The notes under the pieces are model-generated. The model ran no database searches and was not told the origin of the DNA. It saw only the letters and a list, made by a program, of their open reading frames with translations. A stretch of DNA of 64,000 bases from positions 18,072 through 82,071 of the forward strand of contig DATBEZ010000021.1 of NCBI GenBank assembly GCA_036558745.1. Direction: 5' to 3'. The DNA is from JAMXLJ01 sp036558745. Its GTDB lineage: Bacteria > Actinomycetota > Acidimicrobiia > IMCC26256 > JAMXLJ01. Shown here piece by piece: positions 23,388-31,716 of this stretch (positions are counted from its first letter, which is position 1; each line of letters starts with the position of its first letter). Both the position numbers and the translations under genes were made by a program.

Positions 23388-26003
23388 TCACACCCCGAAC
23401 GGCCCGCGCAGGCTCGGAGCCGACGCCGCCTGGCCCAGCAACGGCAGCCCGAGCATCTCCTCGGTCGCCCGCAGCAACGAGTAGTGGCTCACGGCCGCGC
23501 TGACCGTGGTCCCCGCCCGAACCGACGGCGCGACGACCATGTTCGGGATCGGCGTGTCCTCGTCCCACACGACGAACAGCGCGGTGTCGCCGCGGCGGTA
23601 CGACGGGCTGTTCACGATCTGCGGGACGAGCTGCGACAGAAACGCGTCGCCGGTAGCAACACCGCAGTCGTGGGTGTCGTTGCACAGGTTCGGCGTGACG
23701 AAGCTGAACGTGGGGAGGGTGTCGCTGCGCAGCGCGTCCACGAACGGTCCCGAGGTCGCCGAGCCCATCGGCACGTCGTCGCCCGCGCACGCGGCCCGGT
23801 CGCTGCCGCCCCAGTAGTAGAGCGCGGGGTTGTGCTTCGGCGCGTAGTCGCTGCCCGAGCTCGAGCAGTTGCCGCTCATTCCTTCGTCCCAGCTGCGCTC
23901 TGTCCCGCCCGCGGCGCGCACCTGACGGAAGATGTTGTCGGTCGTGAGGCTGACGCTCGGCGACGGCGCGCAGTCGCAGCCGAATGGTGTGAGCACCGCG
24001 GCCGGCTGACCCGACGTCATCGCGATGTAGCTCGGTTCGGAGTTGAACTGCGAGCCCGCGTCGTGCCAGTTCGTCGCGGTGCCGCACGACCGGGCCAGCT
24101 GGGTCTCGAACGGCGCCGCCGAGTTGCCGACCACGCTGCCCCAGCTCTTGTTCTCCATGAGCACCCAGATGACGTGCTTGTACCGCGCCGGCGGCGCGCT
24201 GCTCGTGCCGCACGGGCCCGCGGCCGTGCCGGCCGGTGGCGCCGCGGCCGGTGGCGGCGCGCTGGAGGGTGCGCGCGACGGCGGCGGCGGCGGCGCGGAC
24301 TTCGCGCTCAGCGAGGCCACACCGACCGCGTGCAGCACGTCCAGGTACGCGCCGTAGCCCGAGGGCGTCGCCCATTCCGACGCGGACTCGACCGCGGTGC
24401 CTTCGCCCCACTCGTTGAACGTCGTCACGAGCTGGAACCTGGCGCCCGACGCGGCCATGGCGGTGACGTCGTTGCGGAACCGGCTCACGTCACGCGGCAG
24501 CCGCGCCGACTCACCGACCTTCCAGAAGCCGGGCGAGACCGTGTACGAGTCCGGTGCGAAGTTCTGCGCGCCGCTCGCCGGCCCGTACTGGTGCCACGAC
24601 TGCGGTTGCGTGCTGCACGAGCGGTAGCCCGGGAACACCTTCAGCACGACGTACGCGCCCAGAGTGTTCGCGTCCTTCCACCGTTGGGCCATACCGCAGC
24701 CGTCGTTCGCGTCGGCGTAGACGAACACGACCGGCTTGCCGTCGACGCGCAGGTAGTCGGGCGACGACCAGTAGTGATCGCGGAGGTATGTGAGGTCGGA
24801 GCGGATCGTCGCGGCCGACGGGTCGCCGAGGCTCTCGTTCTCGTAGTAGACGGACCATTTGAAGCCCGTCCCGCTTGCCGCGCTCATGAGCGTGGGCATG
24901 TGGTGATCGGTGTCGCTCCCCGGGCCCCACCACGACGCGATGCCGGCCGAGATATGGCCGTACTGCATCGCCGCGATCTGACTCTTCACGACCGAGACCT
25001 GGTTGTTGTCGTAGAAGCCGAGCGTCGGGTGGTAGTTGGTGTTGACCGCGCCGCTGTGGAGTCGCCAGTTGCCCGGGAACCACGGGTAGTAGAACGCGGC
25101 GCGCACGACGCTCGGGGACGCGCTCGCGGGCGGCAGCGCGCTGCCGGGCTTCGCGAACGGGTGGAACCCGCCGAAGCCGTCGAGCACGTACCCGCTGCCG
25201 TCGCCGAACAGCGCGACGGAACGGGCGATGTCCCAGCCGCCCCAGTACGGCGTGCCGCCGGGCTTGGGCGGCGCGGCGTGATGCAGCCCGAACGGGTGGA
25301 ACCCGCCGAACGCATCGAGCACGTAGCCGCCGGTGCCGTCGGACAGGAGGACGAGCGAGCGCGCGAGGTCGTGTCCGGGCCAGTACGGAGTACTGGAGGG
25401 AACCGCCGGCGCCGCGTGTCCCTGGAGCCCGAACGGGTGGAACCCGCCGAAGCCGTCGAGCACGTAGCCGCCGGTGCCGTCCGGCAGCACCGCGATCGAG
25501 CGCGCGATCGCGAACCCGGGCCAGTACGGGAGCTTCGTCGTCGGCTTGGCCGGCGCCCCGTGACCGGGAAGCCCGAAGGCGTGCACGCCGCCCCACGCGT
25601 CGAGCACGTACGCGCCGGTGCCGCCGGGCAGGACCGCGAGACCCCGGGCGAGATCCTTGCCGTTCCAGTACGGGCTGCCGGCCGGTACGGCCGGTGCCGC
25701 GTGGTTCGTCAGGCCGAACGGGTGCAGCCCGCCGAAGCCGTCAAGCACGTAGCCCCCCGTCGCGCCGGGCAACACGACGACCGAGCGCGCGATGTCCCAG
25801 CCGCGCCAATACGGCGTGCGCGTCGTCGGCAACGCCGGCGCCCCACCACCCCCCGACTCACGACGCGACGACGATCCGCCGCACGCGCTCGCGACGAGCG
25901 CCAATGCGGCGACCACGACGACCGCGCGTCGAAGCGCTGGCGCGCGCCTCGCGCGGCGCCATGCTCGCGGGTGCTTGGGGGTGTCCACGTGTGCGCTGGG
26001 CAA
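23388..26003 (-). CDS. Secreted lipoprotein fusing a five-repeat propeller-like region, a GH99-like glycosidase and a phosphoesterase
   Basis: About 871 residues. TTG 26003, 5 nt after GGAGGA, is the preferred start; GTG 25988 is an alternative. A basic stretch and hydrophobic core end in the lipobox LVASAC. Next are five repeats of about 47 residues (roughly 60-290) of the form PYW-G-DIARS...GTGGYVLDGFGGFHPFG. From about 305 a GH99/GH71-like domain follows: AAFYYPWFPGNW, GIASWWGPGSDTDHHM, and FNEWGEGTAVESA near its end. A Pro/Ala-rich linker (about 555-590) leads to a PF04185-type phosphoesterase: HVIWVLMENKSWGSVVGNSA, ALFVVWDEDTP. The combination suggests binding and breakdown of phosphorylated surface glycans; this is inference. 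Confidence 0.8.
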   Translation of the reverse strand: MPSAHVDTPKHPRAWRRARRAPALRRAVVVVAALALVASACGGSSSRRESGGGGAPALPTTRTPYWRGWDIARSVVVLPGATGGYVLDGFGGLHPFGLTNHAAPAVPAGSPYWNGKDLARGLAVLPGGTGAYVLDAWGGVHAFGLPGHGAPAKPTTKLPYWPGFAIARSIAVLPDGTGGYVLDGFGGFHPFGLQGHAAPAVPSSTPYWPGHDLARSLVLLSDGTGGYVLDAFGGFHPFGLHHAAPPKPGGTPYWGGWDIARSVALFGDGSGYVLDGFGGFHPFAKPGSALPPASASPSVVRAAFYYPWFPGNWRLHSGAVNTNYHPTLGFYDNNQVSVVKSQIAAMQYGHISAGIASWWGPGSDTDHHMPTLMSAASGTGFKWSVYYENESLGDPSAATIRSDLTYLRDHYWSSPDYLRVDGKPVVFVYADANDGCGMAQRWKDANTLGAYVVLKVFPGYRSCSTQPQSWHQYGPASGAQNFAPDSYTVSPGFWKVGESARLPRDVSRFRNDVTAMAASGARFQLVTTFNEWGEGTAVESASEWATPSGYGAYLDVLHAVGVASLSAKSAPPPPPSRAPSSAPPPAAAPPAGTAAGPCGTSSAPPARYKHVIWVLMENKSWGSVVGNSAAPFETQLARSCGTATNWHDAGSQFNSEPSYIAMTSGQPAAVLTPFGCDCAPSPSVSLTTDNIFRQVRAAGGTERSWDEGMSGNCSSSGSDYAPKHNPALYYWGGSDRAACAGDDVPMGSATSGPFVDALRSDTLPTFSFVTPNLCNDTHDCGVATGDAFLSQLVPQIVNSPSYRRGDTALFVVWDEDTPIPNMVVAPSVRAGTTVSAAVSHYSLLRATEEMLGLPLLGQAASAPSLRGPFGV

Positions 26004-26420
26004 GGAGGTCCTCCGGTGCAGGGCGGGCACGGGTGACAGCGAGCTCGCGCGGTGGTGACCGACCCGGATCCGGAGCTGCATCCCGGCGACGGCGGCAGGA
26101 CACAGGGACCGCAGGTCGACGCCCCCCGTCGCCGTGCGTTGTTCGTCCCTAGGTAACGGCGCCCCGACCGGGAAGTAAAACCGGGGTGAACGAGGGAAAG
26201 CGCTTGCGGCCGCGCGCGCCACGCGCGAACTCCCTGCTCGGAGCGGCATCTTCGCAGTCGCGAAAAAAAAGTTCGTGCACACGTGAGCCGCTCGCGCGCT
26301 GCGTGACGGAGCTCCGCACTTCCCGGACGTCAGCGTGCGGTCACGAGTCGTCGTGGCGAGCCAGGGGAGGCGTGGACCCATGACGCCCGCAGGCGTGCCC
26401 GCGCCGAGATGACCGGCGCG
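26004..26420. other. Gene-free 417-bp spacer with an A8 tract
   Basis: No credible gene on either strand. It holds the probable promoter of the fusion lipoprotein. There is an unusually AT-rich core around 26150-26275: GGAAGTAAAACCGG near 26170 and an A8 run near 26263-26270 flanked by CTTCGCAGTCGCG. I recognise no riboswitch. A small hairpin closes the left end (26400-26420). Confidence 0.6.
26400..26420 (-). terminator. Hairpin directly after the PI-PLC-like gene
   Basis: CGCGCCG (26400-26406) and CGGCGCG (26414-26420) form a 7-bp stem with a 7-nt loop adjacent to the stop at 26421. No T-run follows. Confidence 0.4.
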
Positions 26421-29177
26421 TCAGATGGTCGCCGTGATGGTCGCGCAGTCGAACCCGGCGGCCTGGCCGACGCCGTTCGAGACGTAGCCGAGGTCGAGGA
26501 CCGTCGCGGCGTCGGGCTGGCCGCTCTCGAACACGAGCGCGGCGTTCGTGAGCCGCTCCCGCGGGATCGATCGCTCGAGCTCGGCGACGACCTTCGTCGC
26601 GGTCGTGATGCCGTCGGGCGTGCCTGTGCCCTCGAGTGATCGCGCCGCGTCGTCGGCGAGTCGCGCGATCGCGGCGTCGTCGAGCCCGAGCACGTGCAGC
26701 GTCTCGACCGCGGCTTCGGCGCGGGAGAGGATCGGGCGCGCGAGGTCGGCGAGCTCGACGGGCGCGGCGTCGACGTACGTACCGAGCGTGCGCGTGAGCA
26801 ACGGTCCGTACGCGAGGTCGGTGAGCCCGGCGGTGTCCGCGTCGTCGCTGAGAATGGTCTCGGCCCACGCGACGACGTGACGGGCCGTGGGCGCCAGCGT
26901 GGGACAGAACCGTTGCGGATCGCCGCCCGTCAGGCTCGTCACGACCGTGGACTTCGGCACCTCCCCGCTGGGCGTCGTGCTGATGACGGGCACGGGAGGT
27001 GGAGGCGCGGTCGTGGGCGCGCCACCCCGTTGCGGGCCTGCTGCGGGATCCGTTTTGTGTCGTCGGTGCACCCGTCCGAGCTGAGCGAGGTTGATCGAGT
27101 GCAGCGTGGAGACCAGTGATCCCTTCTCGGAGAAGTTGACCGCGACGATGTTGGGGAGCAGCCCACGTTGCGCGATGCACTGCTCGATCCGGTCGCGCAG
27201 CGCTTCCGCAGAGTTCACGTGTGACGCGCCGCCGGGATCGGGTGCGTCTCCGGTGATGAAATGGTTCAGGAGGAACAGCGGATTGCCGGCCGTACCACGG
27301 TTCGCCTTGCAGTTGAACTGCGAGGGCGACGAGAAGTCGTAGGGCGTCTCCTGGAACCACCGGTACGCGGGCTGGTACCACGCGGGTGCGCCCGGCCCGC
27401 CCTGCTCCGCGAGCACCAACAGCGTTCGGCGCGCGTTGATCAGCTCGCCCAGCGTCGGCAGCGGCCGGCCGGGACGGAGCGTCGCCACGCGGTCCCCCAA
27501 CCCCGCGGCGTCGATCGCCGCCGCGGTGTCGGCCGGTGTCGTCGCGTCCTGGATGATCGTGATGACGACGTCGTCGGGATGGGTGTCGAGGAACTGCTTG
27601 ACGTCGGCGAGCGCGCTGGAGAAGGGCACCGCGCCGAGCTCGCAGTAGTTGTGGCACAGGTAGATGTCGCGTTTCGCGTTCGCGGCCTTCGGGGCACGCG
27701 CCGCGAGCTTTGCCGCGCGTCGCGCGACCGCGGGATCCACGGTGTCACCTGCGGGCTGGCGGAGCTCGGCCGCCCGATCGGTCAGGACCATCGGCGTGTC
27801 GGAGCCGGGCAGGCGAAGCGTCGACGGGATGCCGTAGTGCGTGTCGATGAGCAGCGCACGGATGCCGGCGTCGAGCTGACCCTTGATCGTGTCGAGCTGC
27901 TCACCGAAGAGGAAGCCCGGGTACAGCGACGACGACATCGAGTTGTGCGTACCCGGGAACATCACCTGATCGAGACGCAGGTCGCACAGTGACGTCTCGC
28001 CGTTGCAGGGGAGCTGTCCGGCGGCGTCGGCGCGCCGGGCCGCGCTCGAGGTCGTGAGCACCAGGCCAGTGCTGATGAGCGCGAGCAGCACGACCGTCGC
28101 GCCCGAGAGGATCGCAGCCCGCCGCCACCGCACGCGCGACGGACGCGCCTCCACGACGGGGAGGCGCTGCACGAGCCGGAGGAGCTCGGTCACCCCGAGG
28201 TAGCCGAGCCACAACCCGATCGCGACGACGATGAGCCGCGCGTTCCCCGACGGGTCCTGCACGAGCAGCACGCCGGCGAGCACGGCGCCGAGGCCGAGCA
28301 ACACCGTGCCGAGGGTCGTGGCGCGCCGTCGCTGCACCCACGCCCGGAAGCGCTCGGCAACGACCGCGGGCGTGTATCGCACGCCGCTGCCCGCCGCGGC
28401 CACGAGCACGATGCCGTACGCCACCACCCACAGCCCGGTGGTTCGCAGGTCGGACGTCGCGTGGAACAGCGCGTCACCGACCGCGCTCGCGATCTGGCGG
28501 TCGTCGATGGAGCGACGGGCCCAGAACTGCACGACCTGGAGCGCGGCGACGAGCACAGCACCGTCGACGACCAGTGCCCATCCGACGCGTCGTACCGCGC
28601 GTCGCCGGTCGCGCGCGAGCGCGACCGCGCCCGCGGCGGCGATCAGCGCGCCGACGATCGCGATGATGGCAATCGTCGAGATGGTGTCGTCGAGCTGCCA
28701 CACGCCGAGGCTGCCGAGCCGGTTCGTGACGTCGGCCAGGCTCCCGCCGAGCGAGCCCGACGAGCCGGTATCGCTCGACGCGGGCTGTGACGCCTGCAGG
28801 CTGCTCGTGATGATCGCGACGGAGTCCTCGAGGTCGAGACCCGCGGAGCCGCCTTTGCCGGCGAGGATCGCGGCGTGCGTACGACGCACCGCGGTCCGGA
28901 AGATCGAGCGGAACGCGTCGGTCTGCACGACGGCCTCGATGGCGAGCTCCAGGCCGGGACGGAAGTTGACCGCTTGGGTGTTGCCGCTGCGCGCGAGCTC
29001 TGCGGTGAGACGTTGCGCGAGCACCTGGCGCACCGCGGAGGAGTCCAGGACCTCGACCGTGCGGTCGCTGAACGTGGTGCTGTCGTAGAGCGTCTCGCGC
29101 GCCCACGCCGCCGCGACGCCGATCGGGAACAACACCGCGGCGATGACGAGCAGGACCACAGCCCCGTGCCTGCGCAC
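26421..29177 (-). CDS. Polytopic membrane protein with a PI-PLC-X-like extracellular domain
   Basis: Large protein of 918 residues. The N-terminal third has a signal-anchor helix (GAVVLLVIAAVLFPIGVAAA), an external helical loop to about residue 165, then membrane helices (IAIIAIVGALIAAAGAVAL, GWALVVDGAVLVAALQVVQF, LGTVLLGLGAVLAGVLLV, and AILSGATVVLLALISTGLVL near 350). From about 385 comes a PI-PLC X-type TIM barrel: QVMFPGTHNSMSSS (first catalytic His), IRALLIDTHYG, IYLCHNYCELG (second His), WYQPAYRWFQETPYDFSS. A Pro/Thr linker near 700 precedes a helical C-terminus. It would cleave phosphodiester lipids outside the membrane; specificity unknown. Confidence 0.78.
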   Translation of the reverse strand: MRRHGAVVLLVIAAVLFPIGVAAAWARETLYDSTTFSDRTVEVLDSSAVRQVLAQRLTAELARSGNTQAVNFRPGLELAIEAVVQTDAFRSIFRTAVRRTHAAILAGKGGSAGLDLEDSVAIITSSLQASQPASSDTGSSGSLGGSLADVTNRLGSLGVWQLDDTISTIAIIAIVGALIAAAGAVALARDRRRAVRRVGWALVVDGAVLVAALQVVQFWARRSIDDRQIASAVGDALFHATSDLRTTGLWVVAYGIVLVAAAGSGVRYTPAVVAERFRAWVQRRRATTLGTVLLGLGAVLAGVLLVQDPSGNARLIVVAIGLWLGYLGVTELLRLVQRLPVVEARPSRVRWRRAAILSGATVVLLALISTGLVLTTSSAARRADAAGQLPCNGETSLCDLRLDQVMFPGTHNSMSSSLYPGFLFGEQLDTIKGQLDAGIRALLIDTHYGIPSTLRLPGSDTPMVLTDRAAELRQPAGDTVDPAVARRAAKLAARAPKAANAKRDIYLCHNYCELGAVPFSSALADVKQFLDTHPDDVVITIIQDATTPADTAAAIDAAGLGDRVATLRPGRPLPTLGELINARRTLLVLAEQGGPGAPAWYQPAYRWFQETPYDFSSPSQFNCKANRGTAGNPLFLLNHFITGDAPDPGGASHVNSAEALRDRIEQCIAQRGLLPNIVAVNFSEKGSLVSTLHSINLAQLGRVHRRHKTDPAAGPQRGGAPTTAPPPPVPVISTTPSGEVPKSTVVTSLTGGDPQRFCPTLAPTARHVVAWAETILSDDADTAGLTDLAYGPLLTRTLGTYVDAAPVELADLARPILSRAEAAVETLHVLGLDDAAIARLADDAARSLEGTGTPDGITTATKVVAELERSIPRERLTNAALVFESGQPDAATVLDLGYVSNGVGQAAGFDCATITATI

Positions 29178-29306
29178 GACGGTGTTCTAGCAGCGCCTCG
29201 AGCGACGCACCGGGCGGCCAGGCGCGCGTCGGCGCACGTCGCCTCATCCGGGTCGCGGACCGGCGACGAAGACACACGAGATAGGGGATCGACGGAGGGG
29301 GCTGGC

Positions 29307-30257
29307 GTGGACGCTGCGGCGGAGGTTTCGTCGCGTCGTACGCAGCGCATCGTGCGCGACGTGGTCGTGGTCGTCGTCGCGCTGGCGGTGGGCTTCGGGG
29401 CCGCGGCCGCCTACTCCGCGCTTCGTGACCGTGGGAGCCGGGGCGGCGCGTCGGCACCACGTTCCCGCTCGGGCGCGACGTCCGGGCACGGCGCCGTGCC
29501 CGGGTTCCAGCCGGACGCGACCAGCAGGAACGTGGGATCGTCGGGATCGACCGACGACGCCCCGGCTCCTGCGGCACGCACACCGCGCGACGCGGTCGCG
29601 TCGTTCCTCGCGTTCGAGAGCCACGACGATTTCGCGTCCTCGTTCGGAGTGCTGGCCGCGCCCGACCGCGCGTCGGTGCGCAGCCGCTCCGAGTGGATCG
29701 ACGCGCACGAGCACCTTGCGCCGATCACCGGCTTCGAGATCCTGAATGTCGACGTCGCGTCCGACCACGCGGATGTCCATGCGGAACTGAACCTGCGCGC
29801 AGGTCTCGACTTCGTCACCGGCGACACGGCGCCACGCGCCGACGCCGACCTCGTCGCGCTGCCCGAAGACGGTGGGTGGCGTGTCGCGTACGCCCGCAGC
29901 CGGATCACGCCGCAGTACGCGCCCGACGCGGGTGCCGCGGACGCGGCCCGGTCGTGGGCGTCGTGGCGGCAGCGTTGTCACACGGACGGCGAGATGGCGG
30001 GCGGTCTCCTCGGCGCGACGTACGTCGCCGACCGTCTCTGCCACTCGCGCGGCGCGGTGGAGACCGGTGCCGTGACCGAGCTGCCCGATTCCCCGGCGGT
30101 CGAGCCGTTCCTCGCCGCGTTCGGACCCGAGGTCGGCGAGTGGGCGCGCATCGTGCCGTTGCAGTCGCCGGTCGCCATGGATGTCGTCACCGCCCCGGTC
30201 GGCGAGAGCTGGCTCGTGATCGGGGTGCTCGAAGCGTCACCGGGATCGGGCTCGTAG
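29307..30257 (+). CDS. Membrane-anchored extracytoplasmic protein of unknown function
   Basis: Protein of 316 residues. GTG 29307 follows CGGAGGGGG. One anchor helix (VRDVVVVVVALAVGFGAAAA, about 17-36) is followed by a Ser/Gly/Pro-rich low-complexity stretch and a globular domain: DAVASFLAFESHDDFASSFG, then a segment spaced like NTF2/DUF-type secreted domains (VDVASDHADVHAELNLRAGL), and two Cys (WRQRCHTDGE, ADRLCHSRG) that may pair. I recognise no family. It is divergent from the PI-PLC-like protein and upstream of the DUF4331 pair. Confidence 0.65.
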   Translation: MDAAAEVSSRRTQRIVRDVVVVVVALAVGFGAAAAYSALRDRGSRGGASAPRSRSGATSGHGAVPGFQPDATSRNVGSSGSTDDAPAPAARTPRDAVASFLAFESHDDFASSFGVLAAPDRASVRSRSEWIDAHEHLAPITGFEILNVDVASDHADVHAELNLRAGLDFVTGDTAPRADADLVALPEDGGWRVAYARSRITPQYAPDAGAADAARSWASWRQRCHTDGEMAGGLLGATYVADRLCHSRGAVETGAVTELPDSPAVEPFLAAFGPEVGEWARIVPLQSPVAMDVVTAPVGESWLVIGVLEASPGSGS

Positions 30258-30324
30258 CCACCGGCGGCGGAAGGGCGCGTCGTTGACGGCGCGCCCGCTC
30301 GAACACCCCAACAAGGAGGAGCCA

Positions 30325-31713
30325 ATGCGAACGAGACGACGGTTCCTGCCGAAGGCACTCGTGGTGCTGGTGGCAGGTGCGGCCGTCGCGCTCGGCGGTC
30401 TGGGGGGTGCGAGCGCGTCCAGTCACCGTGAAGCGCCACTGATCAGTCAAGATCCGGTGGCCGACAACACGGACACGTACGCGTTCGTCAGCCCGGACAA
30501 CCCGAGCACGGTCACGTTGATCGCGAACTGGATCCCGCTGGAAGCACCGGCGGGCGGCCCGAACTTCTACCGGTTCGGTGACGACGTCCTCTACGCGATC
30601 CACGTCGACAACGACGGCGACGCGGTGCCGGAGGTGAGCTACTACTTCCGGTTCCACACCACCGTGAAGAACGGCAACACGTTCCTGTACAACACCGGTC
30701 CGGTGAAGTCGCTCGACGACCCGAACCTCAATGTCGTGCAGAGCTACGACATCACCGAGGTCCGTAACGGTGTCTCGCGCACCATCGCGACGGGACTGCC
30801 GGTCCCGCCCGCGAACATCGGACCACGTTCCACCCCGAACTACGGGAGGCTGTTCCAGCAGGGGATCCGAACGCTGCCCAACGGCATCAAGGCGTTCGCC
30901 GGTCCGGTCGACGACCCGTTCTTCGTCGACCTCGGCTCGGTGTTCGACCTCGCCGGGCTGCGGCCGTTGAACCCCGCGCACAAGATCCCGCTTCCCGCGG
31001 CGAAGGGTCACGACGGGCTCGAGGACTACAACGTGCACACCATCGCGTTGCAGATCCCGAAGGCGCTACTGACCAACGGCAAGGACCCGGTCATCGGCGT
31101 CTGGTCGAGCACGTACCGTCGGCGCACGCGCGTGTTCACCAACGGCGGCGCGAACCTCCAGAGCTTCGGCGACTGGGTGCAGGTCTCGCGTCTCGGCATG
31201 CCGTTGGTGAACGAGGTCGTCATCCCGCTGGCGAAGAAGGATCTCTTCAACGCCTCCAAGCCGGTCGACGACGCACAGTTCGGCGCCTTCGTCCAAGACC
31301 CAGAGCCGGCGCGGTTGATCCCCGTGCTCTATCCCGGTGTGACGGTGCCGCCGGCACCACGCAGCGATCTGGTTGCGATCTTCCTCACCGGTATCCCGGG
31401 CCTCAACCAGCCGACCGTCGTGAAGCCGTCGGAGATGATCCGCCTCAACACGTCGATCCCGCCCACACCGCCGGCGCTGCAGAACCGTCTCGGTCTGCTC
31501 GCGGGCCAGAAGGACGGGTTCCCGAACGGGCGGCGACTCGGTGACGACGTCGTCGACATCGAGCTGCAGGCTCTCGCGGGCGGCACGCCGTTCACACCGG
31601 CGTTCAACCACGCGCCGAACAACGCGCTGACCGACGGTGTGGACCACAACGACGAGGCCTTCTCGTCGCACTTCCCGTACCTCGCGCAGCCCCACCAGGG
31701 CTACGCGCACTGA
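30325..31713 (+). CDS. Secreted DUF4331 family protein
   Basis: Exported protein of 462 residues. ATG 30325 behind AAGGAGGA gives MRTRRRFLPKALVVLVAGAA, a Sec signal with a likely cleavage after GASA. DUF4331 landmarks: SSHREAPLISQDPVADNTDT at the mature N-terminus, ADNTDTYAFVSPDNP, GDDVLYAIHVDNDGDAVPEV and DDVVDIELQALAGG. The aspartate-rich strings look like calcium sites. Only 3 nt separate it from the TPR gene, so they are one operon; this pairing is seen in other bacteria. Function unknown. Confidence 0.85.
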   Translation: MRTRRRFLPKALVVLVAGAAVALGGLGGASASSHREAPLISQDPVADNTDTYAFVSPDNPSTVTLIANWIPLEAPAGGPNFYRFGDDVLYAIHVDNDGDAVPEVSYYFRFHTTVKNGNTFLYNTGPVKSLDDPNLNVVQSYDITEVRNGVSRTIATGLPVPPANIGPRSTPNYGRLFQQGIRTLPNGIKAFAGPVDDPFFVDLGSVFDLAGLRPLNPAHKIPLPAAKGHDGLEDYNVHTIALQIPKALLTNGKDPVIGVWSSTYRRRTRVFTNGGANLQSFGDWVQVSRLGMPLVNEVVIPLAKKDLFNASKPVDDAQFGAFVQDPEPARLIPVLYPGVTVPPAPRSDLVAIFLTGIPGLNQPTVVKPSEMIRLNTSIPPTPPALQNRLGLLAGQKDGFPNGRRLGDDVVDIELQALAGGTPFTPAFNHAPNNALTDGVDHNDEAFSSHFPYLAQPHQGYAH

Positions 31714-31716
31714 ACC

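Noticed and set aside
26004..26420. c-di-AMP (ydaO) or other riboswitch
   Set aside because: I looked for the conserved ydaO and c-di-GMP core motifs on the minus strand and did not find them.
30283..30324. Upstream start for the DUF4331 protein
   Set aside because: ATG 30325 has AAGGAGGA at the right distance and begins a normal signal peptide; the longer form would add an acidic, non-signal tail.
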